A DNA stretch of 64,000 nt from positions 12,608,979 to 12,672,978 of the forward strand of contig CM049321.1 in assembly GCA_026874595.1 (NCBI GenBank), read 5' to 3'. Below are positions 1 to 11,182 of this stretch, in pieces. The first letter of the stretch is position 1; each line of letters opens with the position of its first letter. The translations under genes and the position numbers were made by a program. This stretch comes from Sipunculus nudus (taxonomy: Eukaryota > Annelida > Sipuncula > Golfingiida > Sipunculidae). The notes below the pieces were generated by a model that did not search any database, had not been told where the DNA came from, and was given only the letters and a program-made list of their open reading frames with translations.

Positions 1-1
1 A

Positions 2-340
2 CAAGAATGTCTCCATAGGTTAAGCATCCGCGCAAATTCTTTACAAGAGAGTCATCTTCAGCCCGACCGCAATACTAGACTTACCAACGCTGCCGGTGAT
101 GCCAATTATCAATTTTATCTGAGGTTGAACGAACACCTGCGTGACTGCGAAGTCATCCGCAACAGGGAAGTTACATCCGCGGAACGATGGTTCCCGAAAT
201 GGATGTTATTTATTTTATTCATTGCTCTGTGCCTTACAGTGGTTTTACAATCAAGAAGGCCAATAATAATTTGGAGCGTACCTGAATATTTGCCCGTATG
301 TAAAGTTGAAAATGATCGCAATAGTTTTGCAGAAAAGTGA
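2..340 (+). CDS. TRIM-like (type A) protein, C-terminal part; 5' end outside window
   Basis: The frame is open from base 2 to a TGA at 338-340, so this is the end of a gene entering from the left. The first residues (QECLHRL) align with QECLHKL in the coiled coil of the intact gene at 38163-39173. After an Asn-rich stretch and a charged segment comes a hydrophobic helix (WMLFILFIALCLTVVL), a probable membrane anchor, then a short basic and polar tail of about 35 residues. The order coiled coil, membrane helix, tail is that of TRIM13/TRIM59-type ligases, which known members place at the endoplasmic reticulum. RING and B-boxes would lie left of the window. The tail is longer than in the intact paralogue and differs in sequence, so the two are diverged copies. 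The open frame plus the paralogue match makes a real gene end likely; expression is unknown. Confidence 0.7.
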   Translation, partial: QECLHRLSIRANSLQESHLQPDRNTRLTNAAGDANYQFYLRLNEHLRDCEVIRNREVTSAERWFPKWMLFILFIALCLTVVLQSRRPIIIWSVPEYLPVCKVENDRNSFAEK

Positions 341-904
341 AAAAAACATCGGAGAGCAATGAAATGTGACTGCGAAATACAAAAGACAGTGCTACGTCAA
401 GTATCAATAAGACACAGCGTCTGTAGACCCACACTCTCCTCTTACGTATGTTTAAACTGTAAATTCTATTTTCTAGACTGTTGGTTGTAAGCATCTTCAA
501 GGAAGTTCATGCTTTATTATTTTTAGTTCCAGGTCGTGGCATACATATGCCATGAACACGCCACTCATTAGTAATTGGTATTGTCCCATATAGGCCTACT
601 GGAGTCGTGACACAAGTCATTCCAGAAAATACACTGCATCGGCCATCCATCCTATTGTATTAACCTGTGTCACATTTTCGATCGATCCTGAATCGATCCT
701 AAGATCCTAGGTACTCCCATACAGACAACCAAACACGGACAAATACGACTATTCGATGTAAAAGGGGTAGTTATTCTTCCTAAAAAAAAAGCAGATAATT
801 ATTTTTCGACTTGTTTACCAATCATTCTGGAACATTTCAAACAATGTGAACAGTGCTGAATATCCTTACACATATACCTTCGTAAATGAACCAGGAAATT
901 CTCA
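341..904. other. Gene-free stretch downstream of the left-edge TRIM gene
   Basis: This is the 3' flank of the partial TRIM-like gene. It is AT-rich with short A runs (about 781-790). I see no supported coding region; the short open frames on either strand have no recognisable motif. A clear AATAAA close to the stop is not seen. Confidence 0.5.
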
Positions 905-2790
905 ATGTCCACACACTTACTTGTGACAGGTTCACCCTGTTGTGATAAACCTCATGTATGATCAAATATCTATGATGAAAAATACCTGTAATATTGTATA
1001 TAGAATGATAAAAATATTGCTTCTGATAACCCTGTGTCACCTCAATATGTTTTTCCCCTGTGTAACACTGAATTACAGCTGATACTAACAACAATGAAAG
1101 CAGATCGGTTAAGTACAGTCGACACGGGCACAAAACATGTCTTACCTATTATGGCGTAACAGATATATACCTGTGCAGAACATATGTGGCCGTGTACCTT
1201 TGCTTTAAATTGCTAGTAAATCCCAGTGACAATGACAAAATTACCTACTGTCAGACGGAACATCCTGTTCAATTTTATTAACACTATCATACTCGATTTT
1301 GTGAAGTAACTATCATGTGTCAACAATAGTCATCTTGTGCTGGTATATCCCGTAAATTCCAAACCCGCGTTCAGTCTCTGATACGTTTTATTTTAACGAT
1401 TTATTTTGCTGGATACGCATTCACATGCCACATCCGCGCATATGAGATTTATCAGTATTTATTTAGTCAAAATTGATTTTACCTACACGCCGGAGTCGCA
1501 CATTGTGCATATGGAATCTTAACTGTTTCAAGACAAAACAGCTTATAAATTAAAAAGGTTCGGAACGAGACTTTGGAAAGAGTTCCTGCAGGCTTTATCA
1601 CATACATACATACATATATATATAAATATATATATATATATTAGAACATAAGAGCTAAGACTAAAGAATTAAGAACTTAAGAACATCCCAATCGTCCCAA
1701 TCACCTACAAGATAATGGAATTTTGATTTGAATAAAGATTCTTCATAAAAATGACTATTTTTCTTCTACAAAATTACTTAATGTATTAATTTGCGATATC
1801 ATATTCAATTACAAAATCCACATGACATCAACTATAGCCTGCTGTCATATCATAAACAACTCCATTGAACCTAAACATTAACAACATCTTAAACAACCAT
1901 TCTGTAGCGAAACGAATGGCGCACAAAACAAAGCAAACATACAGTAAAACATTTAAATAATGGTTATTGGTCCAAGAATTGAGGTGCAAGATCTAAAAAA
2001 GTATTAAGGCATTCTCGCCCTATTGTATTCTGTATAACTCGACATTTAAACGACAGATGGTAAAAGTAGTACATCTAATTTGCTATATGCAATTCCACTT
2101 TATCAGCTCCTTAAAACCTTTAAATTTACGGTAGCTTATGAATTCTTTTCTCTAATTATTCATTCTTCTTCTCTTTTCAATAGTGTGGAGAGTCCGGCTC
2201 ACATTAAGTTCAAGGTCACTGATAACATACAATCTCAATTTGGTATTAACTCAATGATGGTGTCACCCGAGCACTTTTGGTAGGCCTAAAGACAATAAAG
2301 CGAGTTACAGCTTGTGAAGTTGAAGGCTAGCAGCTGAGCACTTTATTTGTGCTAGTTATCATATTTGTGTATACCTATCCTTTTATTAACTATTTTATTT
2401 TTGTTAAATGACTACTTGCTTGATAAATTTATGAATTCTGCTCTTGGTCCTTTGATTAAAGAGTCTAGTGACTGCAGCGAGTGGAAAGACTGTAGCCGAT
2501 TACGCTAGATATTGCCTGCTCGAAACTTTATGAAATGATTTTGATTGAATGTATTGACCCCTTTATGGTAACGTTTGATTGTCAATTTAGCTTTAATAAA
2601 GTCCACTATAATTATATGTGTATTTATACCCTTAAAAGCGTCATTCAGTACTATATATAGCACAAATGTAAAGACTACCTTGCGCTCTTGATCCCTATCT
2701 AGACGGTCATAAAACATATAATTCCACAATAGCAGTTCTAGGATTTAACTCTATGTAGAAAATTATACTGACCTTATGTAAACATGATAT
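905..2790 (+). repeat. Segmental duplication, copy 1 (TRIM 3' flank)
   Basis: Non-coding DNA that aligns in the same order with 19645-21210 and in part with 22085-22570. Matching landmarks include the stretch around 1320-1600 (compare 20040-20290), the block at 2180-2365 (compare 20885-21065), and the block with GTCATAAAACATATAATTCC at 2706-2725 (compare 21138-21157). Copy 1 carries about 270 extra bases (roughly 2370-2640) that copy 2 lacks. Both copies follow a type A TRIM sequence, so the gene and its downstream flank were duplicated together. Confidence 0.8.
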
Positions 2791-5700
2791 GGACACTTCA
2801 AAAGCTTGAGTACTTGGGCCAGTTTTAGAGTATTTTCATTCCAATTCCAAAATGTAAACATTTGAAGCCATGTATGTGCATGACATGGAAATAAAATAAA
2901 GTACTCATAAAAAAGAAATGTGGCATTTTAAAACTTGTGTCCATTTTATGCTGAATTTATTAAACTTTGCCTAACAAAATTCTCATCTGATTTCCAGTAT
3001 AGATTTAAACAGTATGTTGAAAGTGGTTATATCCGCCGAAACAAGCCTTATAACTTAAACAGTTCAAATATTTAGTACAAATAAAATATTTACCAGAAAT
3101 CTTTTCAAAATGTTATCACTAAGTAGTATGCTAGACAGTATGCTATAACAGCTTTAACAGAATGCGAAATTTCAGAACTGTGAATATAAAGCTTCAGATT
3201 TGTGCTCTGGTATCCGACGGACAAAGGTCATTGCTTTAGCTAGGATGGCTTTCAGTCAGCTGAGGGTTGAATGACATGAAGGGAGTGCCTGAGAAGTCTA
3301 CTTTTTTACACTACACAATATTTTTTTTGTATTGTGCTTCACTCTTAATTATGAACATCTTGAGGGGATAGATATTGGTAAAGGTTTTCTTCACACAGCA
3401 TGAAAAAAAACGTGGTTTGGAAAGGGGGTGGGGGTTTTTGAAAGAAAATTAAATTGGAATAGCGGATAAATACAAATTTCAAGCTGAATATTAGATAAGA
3501 GGTGAAAATGGAGTAAGAACCAGTTGTTATGTCATCGATATCACTTGGATGAAAGAGAACGGATAAAATTTGTCGATATATGCATGAGTTAACATTTTGA
3601 TTAATTTGATTATTATTTAACCATGATAAACAACTTATATCTCAAAGACAAATAAAACATTATTTATATTTCACGTTATTTCTATACCTGAAAACTGTAT
3701 TGCATCATATTGGCAAACGGCAGGTCCAGTTTGGAAACTATCGTGCCGGTTTCAGCTGAAATTACCTTTTGTTGGGTTTTGGCATTTTGAGATTGGATCC
3801 CAATGCATGGCAGTGAGTTTTAAACATTAGAATTTGCTATTAAAATCTGACAGTCTGAGCAGCAAAGGCAAAAGGCAATTTTTAAAATAAGGCAAATGTT
3901 TGGTCTTTCTGGCTTAAACCCACAGGATGGAGGGTCAGATTATCCCCCCTGGGCTGAAATCACAACCAATATACAAACAGTTTCTGAGTTAGGACCACCT
4001 GAATGTATGGGGTTCAATGTTGCGTGTGTGGTGGTCACAATTTGGTGGTGTCACCATGTGCGTGGGGGTTGTTCACTTTTTAAGCGATTTTTAAAGTTTC
4101 TTTACCATTTAACTTGACGACCCCGCCCCATCTTTCTTCGAAACCCTTTATCTATTTAAAGTAGGATAGCTACGTATTAATAGATATAATAACCTTATTT
4201 TGTGGTGTCTTGCACACACACACCCCTCCCCCTCCCACACACACACACATACAGGACAAAATCATGGATCCTACCATACAGACTGGTATAATACAAATAT
4301 GGGGCCTATATGAGAGTTACCTACTCACCTTTCCTTAGGGGCGACCATTTGCTACCAATTGGGGCACGTTGTTTTGATTCATTTTAAATTAAAAAGTTCG
4401 TTTAGATTAGCGAGGGAAATAAATTGCTTGTTCCTGAAGGTGAAGGAAGATTTGTTTCATTACATTATTCTTTAAAAAATAATCATGCATAAATTTAAGG
4501 GTACATCATGGAAAAATGTTATTTTGTTTTATTTTCTTCGCACAGTATCATTTCAGAATCAATAGTTACAATAATATTAAGAATAATCAAATCAGAAGGA
4601 AATATATTTTTTTACACACAATGCAGTTTAGAATATATAATAACTATAATTATTTTATAAAGAAATGCTTGTATCTGCGAAGTCTCACTTTTCAGCAGTA
4701 TGCATTTAGTGTAATCCCGGCAAATGTCGGTCACACGGGCAATATCGGATACTTGCCTAAAATTCCTCGGGAATAGATCCTTTTTGGTAATCCCGGCCGA
4801 CAGCATGCAACAAATTGAAGTTTATGATTTGTTTTTATTTATAACTTCCATTAAATACAGCCAAAGTTTAAAAAAGTATAGGTTAAACAGGGCTAAATCG
4901 GAACAAATGACCGGCCACAGCCGCCCGGAAAAGTTCAGGAACGACACACGTGATCTGCGTGACCCCAAAACAAGGTCAAGTTTTGACAGTCAGGAGCAAT
5001 CTTAAGACCCGTTCACCAGTTCATATGTCAATATTCATATATGTAGCATTTTGCTTGACTATAAAAAAAGATATTTTAATATTTTCTGTAATTTGTGAAG
5101 TGTCCAGTATTACCCCCCCCCCCTTGCTCTGTATAATTTTGAAAAGACTGAATACATCTTTGAAATCGTATAAAAGATGCCCATCAAAACCCAATTGCCT
5201 GAAAGTAGGTGAGGAAAAAAATAATATATGGTATTTAAAATGGAAAGAAAAGAATGCTTAGAAGGAAAAAAGTCAGACCCCTTCCCATTTAGTCGGAGAA
5301 CAAGAGGACTGTAGCAGCCAATCTTGCAGTGTCAGGCTGTATATGCCTAGAAAAAATTACATACAGTGGCTTAATTTCAGTAAAATAAACATAACTTTCA
5401 ACGACAAGCAACAACACACATTTCAATCAGCCTTCTATATATTTTAAAATCATGCAATGTAGACCTTCCTCAAAGATTAATGTGGACTGTCTATCAAAAC
5501 GTCTGAGAGAATGAAACATGGAGGCTGAGCTGACCGGAAATGCGGAATATCGCGCCTAAAAAGCATACTCTCGATAGAGTTTTTTTATTGCAGATAAATA
5601 ACAAATTAAACACGACTTCGATGCCGTTGAAATATATAACCGGCTCTCATATATTAATTTAAAAAAGAATAATACAAAACCAGCATGCAAATTAAATATA

Positions 5701-6664
5701 ATGCAAAATCTTGCTGAAAAGCAAAATCACATTTGACGGCAACTGTCGGTATGGCGCTCCGAAAAGCGTAATCTCCTTTTAATCAGTTAATATCAATATA
5801 AGCACGATTCTTTGGTGCTTCTGACATATATAACGGACTCTAATACATTTTAATGTATTAATTTTAAAAAAACAATACAAAATCAACATGCAAATTTAAT
5901 CAAACGCAACAAAATGGTTTTGGAAGGAAAAACCTAAGTGGCTACAGCAAGCCGTCTTTCGCGTACAATTAGGCATGAATGACCATTCTCCACCAGAGAC
6001 TTCTCCGGTACGCTCAAAAAAGTCATTGAAACTAGTTTATTGCGATAGCGGCACCCTGCGTCTGTTCGGAGACACTCTGGCGCATAATGATGAAAGACAT
6101 GCGACATACGCTGATACCCAGCTGTAATATCCTAGATTGCTCCCAGCTCAGTAAGCCATATGGGCTGGCAAACAACACCATTTACAGGAGCCAGAATTGA
6201 AACTTTTGATCTGAAGGGGCATACACATATCGTTTCCATAGACTGGTCTCAATTCTATTAACACGTAACCACCGTTCAAGCTGCCTTTGTTGCAGTAACT
6301 AAACAAAAATCCTACCGTGTTTTTTTTAAATGATGCACTGGACCGAGAATTGTCCAACCGGCAATGACGACAGCAACTGGAAAGTTAAGTTTGTGTGCCG
6401 GAAGGTCCAAAGTTTCAAATAGAATGATTCACTGAATGCAGCTGTGAAAATAGCACTGAGTACTAGTCAACAGGCGACAACATTTTTTATTTCGTTTTTC
6501 ATGCATAGAAAAAAACTTTTGGTGGCACAAATATCGGTGTAAAAAGGTTTTAGTAAAAGCATAAACCATTTTTCTTCATGAAACCTCTCAAGGGTTTCTG
6601 AAAAGAAAACTTATTTTTAACATTTTATAAGCTGATGAACATGCGCGTCTGGTCAAAATATAAA
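2791..6664. other. Gene-free AT-rich stretch
   Basis: No coding region could be supported. The stretch holds a CA-rich run near 4213-4252, a poly-C run near 5114-5123, and a short inverted and direct repeat pair around 4714-4805 in which GTAATCCCGGC occurs twice. Short open frames (3896-4117, 4516-5261) lack motifs and look like chance openings. Confidence 0.5.
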
Positions 6665-7060
6665 TATTAAAAACATCATAATCTGATGTCTTCCTATGTC
6701 TTTCTGTCCATATTCATTGCGGTCTTGACAGGCATCTGTCTTAAGATACCCGCAGATACGGTCTGTTAAATATCATCAATTTAGCATTGAGTTTAATATG
6801 GCTACAAATATGTAATATCAGGTCAGCATGACCTGCCTTGCTAAGCAAACTAGTCAAACTGTAATTTGGGTTCGACCAATACTGACATGAAGTTATCATG
6901 CTACCTTTTCTTTTGTTGAGTGTTTGCGAAGGCAAATACTGGAGTCCAATATTTAATGTGCAGTTTATAACCTTGGTATGAAAACAGTAACGTGGTAGTG
7001 TTAATAATAAAATTGTTATTAACTGTTTTGATAACTCCTGCTGCATACAACTCTACAAAT
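6665..7060 (+). repeat. Dispersed direct duplication, copy 1 (partner at 29430-29790)
   Basis: The sequence from AAACATCATAATCTGATGTC onward matches 29439 onward over about 250 bases, including a shared block TAGCATTGAGTTTAATATGG (6781-6800) and the end near GTTGAGTG / CGTGGAGTG. Similarity fades toward 7060. No coding content is seen in either copy. It may be an old non-autonomous element or a segmental copy. Confidence 0.7.
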
Positions 7061-7676
7061 GTCACATCTTTCCCCTCATCGGTGTTGAGGATTTAATTGG
7101 ATTGGATTGTAAGATAAATCAATAAAAATATATCGATATACCGTGAGAAAAAAAATTGTATGTACCTTCATCCGGTGTGTGGTTCATTAATAGGACAAAG
7201 ACCATTACCGTTTGTTTGCCCACTCGGACCACCACTGGCGCTACGGAACATCTGATTGTTTTTGAAACGCACACAACAACGCACTATCGAACGGCTTTAT
7301 ATTTTTTCGCTGTCATCCAAGCTCAAAAAGCGGAGTAGGGAAAATGGCAAGTTTTGATTTATAATACTCCTTATAACTGTTTGCCATGCGTTTGAGGTTA
7401 ATTTGTCATGCACTTTAATGTACTCTGGAATTGAAATGGGGGTATCGTGCATTTATCCAGTGAAAGAAACTCACCAGAAACCTTCGCAGAGTATCACAGA
7501 CCCGCGAGGCTGTGAGAGTTTGCCATGTGTTCACACCAAATCCCCGCCGAATATCTGCTAGTCTAGTGTGTGCGATCTAGGGCCATGGTCCGCTTAGTCA
7601 AATTGTTCTTGTGAGGCTGCTAATCGCAAGCGATCACGCTGCGTTGTGGACGAATGTGGACAATAGTGCACTGCTA
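7061..7676. other. Gene-free stretch
   Basis: Unique-looking AT-rich sequence leading up to the foldback element. A small open frame at 7156-7338 has no recognisable motif and is not supported as a gene. Confidence 0.45.
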
Positions 7677-8044
7677 TGAAGCCCCTAAAGTGACATGCGT
7701 GTTATGTTTTTTCTTGGAAAATATCGCGTTCCCTCGCGATCTTTTCGCGTTCCCTAGGGATAATATCGTGTTACCTCACGATATTTATATCTCACCATAT
7801 CGTTGAGGTAGAGACCAATATTATCGCGAGGGAACGCAAAAAAATCGCGAGGGAATGCGATATTATCGCGAGGGAACGCGAAAAGATCGCGAGAAGATCG
7901 CGAGGGAACGCGATATTATCGCGAGGGAACGCGAAAAGATCGCGAGGGAACGCGAAATTATTGCGAGGGAACGCGAAATTATCGCGAGGGAACGCGATAT
8001 TTACCCAGAAAAAAAATATCACGTATGTGACTTTAGGGGCTCCA
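7677..8044. mobile_element. Foldback/MITE-like element with CGCG-rich internal repeats
   Basis: A 368-bp element with terminal inverted repeats of about 60 bp. The left end starts TGAAGCCCCTAAAGTGACAT and the reverse complement of the right end starts TGGAGCCCCTAAAGTCACAT; the match continues inward through ATATCGCGTTCCCTCGCGAT. The dinucleotide TA stands directly outside both ends (7675-7676 and 8045-8046), as expected of a TA target-site duplication in Tc1/mariner-type insertions. The interior is an array of a 21-22-bp unit with core TCGCGAGGGAACGCGA, itself bounded by the palindromic arms TCGCG/CGCGA. About nine units lie in one orientation (7822-8000) and two to three in the other (7724-7785), so the element can fold back. 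No transposase is encoded, so it is non-autonomous. Confidence 0.85.
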
Positions 8045-8964
8045 TACACTACTGTGTTGCATTGTGTTGCCTGTCGAGTGAATGTATCATGGCCCCTGGT
8101 ATCCTTGGCAACCCTGTGACCCCAGTCGTAGAGTAAGGAGAGGCATTCGACTCCTGGAAGATGTGATAATATCGTAATTCACAGGAAGAATTTTCTAAAT
8201 GCAGCGAAAAAAGTAAGAATCACAATATATAAAGTGTCGTTTAACAGATTTATAAAGCATTGATTGATAAGATTTTTTAAATGATTTTCAAATTGAGTTG
8301 ATATTTCTGTAATCCTCACGCATGAACCAGGTTTTTATTCCTTTCTTTCAGATCACACAGCAAAATTCCTGATGCACATTAATCAGTAAGTAGAATTGTA
8401 TATATTGACGCTATTCTAATGCAGTAACGAGCGAGGCTATCGGCACGACCCCGTGCCGATAAGCAGTATAATTTGCAAGCAGCCCTATATATAGCCAAAA
8501 TTTACCTCTGGTAAATACCGCATCAGTACAACTTGAGTTTTAGTTGCCAAATATACAATGTCACACAATTACAACCACAATCAGTGTATAATACTAGAAA
8601 AAGTGAGGTTTCGGATGTGCTTTAGCTGCTGTACATATTTCTTATAACTTGGATGATATACCTGGTTTCTGTTCATCCATATAATTTTTCTATATTTGTA
8701 TCAACTTTTCATCAAGTTTTATTGTTTTATAATTAAAGTAACAATATTATGACCAATTCAAATATTGTCGTGCTGATAAGAGTACTTATTCACGCGACCG
8801 ATAAATGCTACTAGCAGAAACTGTGTATGCCCCTAAGCCGGTTTCACAGTGTTGAATCATCAGTCTTAGGGATTTAAATGGATTTTTTAGAGCGATTCAG
8901 AACTTTCTTGTGAATGGTCTTGCTTTAAAGTCGAACACATCACTCTGTAAATTATATTCTGCAG
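8045..8964. other. Gene-free stretch
   Basis: AT-rich intergenic or intronic sequence right of the foldback element. No repeat or coding region could be supported. Confidence 0.4.
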
Positions 8965-9098
8965 ACCCTTCAAGGGGATTTATCAATCGGAATACAGAGC
9001 CCTCACGTATTACCGGGAATGTTGCGTTTATATTCCCTGATTTAAGCCAATCCTGGAATCATACGACTGTCCAGCATTTGGGAAGAAAGCTTTGACAG
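8965..9098 (+). other. Exon-like segment, function not recognised
   Basis: The segment is preceded by an acceptor-like ATTATATTCTGCAG and followed by a good donor, CAG|GTTAGT. One frame stays open through most of it and ends at a TGA five bases before the donor. It could be a 5'-UTR exon for the following segment or a chance arrangement. I recognise no domain. Confidence 0.2.
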
Positions 9099-9321
9099 GT
9101 TAGTCTTTGTATTGTCATAACATGACCTTAAAGAAAGCCATAAGCGATATGAATCATGAAGGATAACATTATCTTTAGCATTTAATTTGTATTATCCAAG
9201 CAGAGTAATTAGCTACTCAGAGAAGAATGTAACATTTCCAATTCATTAACTGGTCATATTATGTACACTAAATGAATAAGCATAGTTGTCTTCCAAGTAA
9301 GTTATATTGTCCTTATTCCAG

Positions 9322-9432
9322 GATTAATGGAAATATCAAATGTTCATATAGTAGGACTTGGAAACAGCGGCGAGACGGCTGTTAAAACGGGCCAATTCTT
9401 CCAAGAAACACCAAAGATAAAGAGAATTACAG
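9322..9432 (+). other. Exon-like segment with possible start codon
   Basis: An acceptor-like CCTTATTCCAG precedes the segment, and an ATG at 9327 opens a frame beginning MEISNVHIVGLGNSGETAV that runs across ACAG|GTGCAA to a stop at about 9470. The Gly-rich VGLGNSGE stretch recalls a nucleotide-binding turn, but this is only a resemblance. Part of it looks like the DNA at about 30545-30595. Splice phase and partner exons cannot be settled here. Confidence 0.22.
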
Positions 9433-11182
9433 GTGCAATTTTTCCTCTTAGTTTACGTCTTCTTAAATTTTAAACGGCCTCAGCCAAAGAAAAGAATCGA
9501 AGGACAATAAATTTACTCATATTGCTTCGCTAACTTATGACTGATGTCAGTTTAACCAAAAGGTGAGTTCAAATAGAAAGCTGAGTTTATGCAACAACCA
9601 GCAATTATTATTTTTAACTTGGGTCGTCAGGTTTTCTATAAAAAAAATTCTTGCTTACGGACTGAGTGATCTGGGCATCTTTCGTGGATATTTCCTGCAG
9701 ATTTGCCACATTCCCGAATTTTCCATGTGTTTTCTCTTAATGAAACCTTATCATTATCTTTAAAAAGTGGTAATGTTCTAAATTTATTGAACAATGAGAA
9801 TAATTCGACACGTTCACAAACATATGCATTCGAAAACAAATGACAAAAGCAATCTTGCGTTAATTTGTTGTGTTTCCATTTACTTCAGGAAGCAGACATT
9901 TCAGCATCCTTATATTTATGAGGCAGCTGAGACCATCGTCATTCAAAAGTATCAGGGAAAACCTTAATTGTAATTTTTTAGGAGGTGACAGTTTCAACAG
10001 CCTGAAAAGGGCATAATTCTCATCTTCTATGAGCCGCATTTATTCTGTCAGAGAGAGCAGAATGTAATGTTACTATCGACTTGATCATCCGGAACCCGCA
10101 TTTTCTCCGCTCGGTTTCACATATTCTCATATAAAGTTACGCACATCTAAGTTTTATCAGGATCCTGGTAATAATTTTGAACTGCTGATCTAGAATAAGT
10201 ATTCTCCATGTTCGATCTTCCATTTCCCTGATTTAACTTGAAAATCCATTAAACAGTAATTTCACTTCAACGCTGCATTGACTTGTCAAAGAACTTCTAT
10301 TTTTCCGTTTCCAGCCTTGGATAAATCTGCATTGCCGTTCCTCTTCGCCAATTTTATATTGATGACTCATCGTGTCAAGAGACTGGAATAAAATGTATAT
10401 TTCAAATTATTGTATGTATGGTAATGGATATATCATTTATATTTACTCCTCTTTAAAAACCTGCGTTTGATCCTGTTTGGGATAAGCGCTGCCATAATAT
10501 TTCCATATTTTTATTCTTGATTCCTGTTATATGTCTTCTTTATTGTATTAAATTTATTAATTTGATTTGTATATTTATTAATGAAAGCATTTTCCATTAA
10601 TGATGTTGTTGAGATGTCTGTCGAATGTATTCTTAATTGTTGCTGCTCTGTATGCAATTATCTGAAGAAAAAAATATGTTCAGATTTACGAACCAACACG
10701 TTCGGCTATTTTGCCTCGAAACAGTCAGAACCAACGACATATGCCGTCAATATTTTTTAAATGGTGCAGTACTGAACGACTGACATCTTAAAACTGAAAA
10801 AAATACTTCCGCCTGTTTTCATATACCTGTACCTTTACACCGATAGTTAGAGAGAGTTTCTGTACCTTAACCTTTACATAGGTATCCAATACAGAGTACT
10901 AAATGAATAAGCATAGTTGTCTTCCTGTACTTATCATGAGTAGTAAATACCTGGTATTTATACTTTTACATATGATTTAAGTATGTAACATCATATGTAG
11001 CTTTAAAGAACTCTAGGTACATGTATACTAGAAATGGACTTGCATTTTGATAGCACGTCTCAAGCACAACTTCTCTTATTAACAAGGTTACAGTATGTAT
11101 AATGAACTCTTGTATGATATTTTAACTTGATATATCATAAATATCAGCCACAAATCAAACTGATTCATCCTACATGATAAAA
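9433..11182. other. Gene-free stretch
   Basis: AT-rich sequence without a supported gene. A 28-bp exact repeat is shared between 9267-9294 and 10898-10925 (core AATGAATAAGCATAGTTGTC); otherwise no clear structure was found. Confidence 0.45.

Noticed and set aside
4516-5261. Overlapping open frames around 4.5-5.3 kb
   Set aside because: No domain, no splice or promoter context, overlapping frames on both strands.
7855-8136. CRISPR-like array of 21-bp repeats
   Set aside because: There are no unique spacers; units abut or differ only by a few bases, lie in both orientations, and are bounded by transposon-type inverted ends in a eukaryotic genome.
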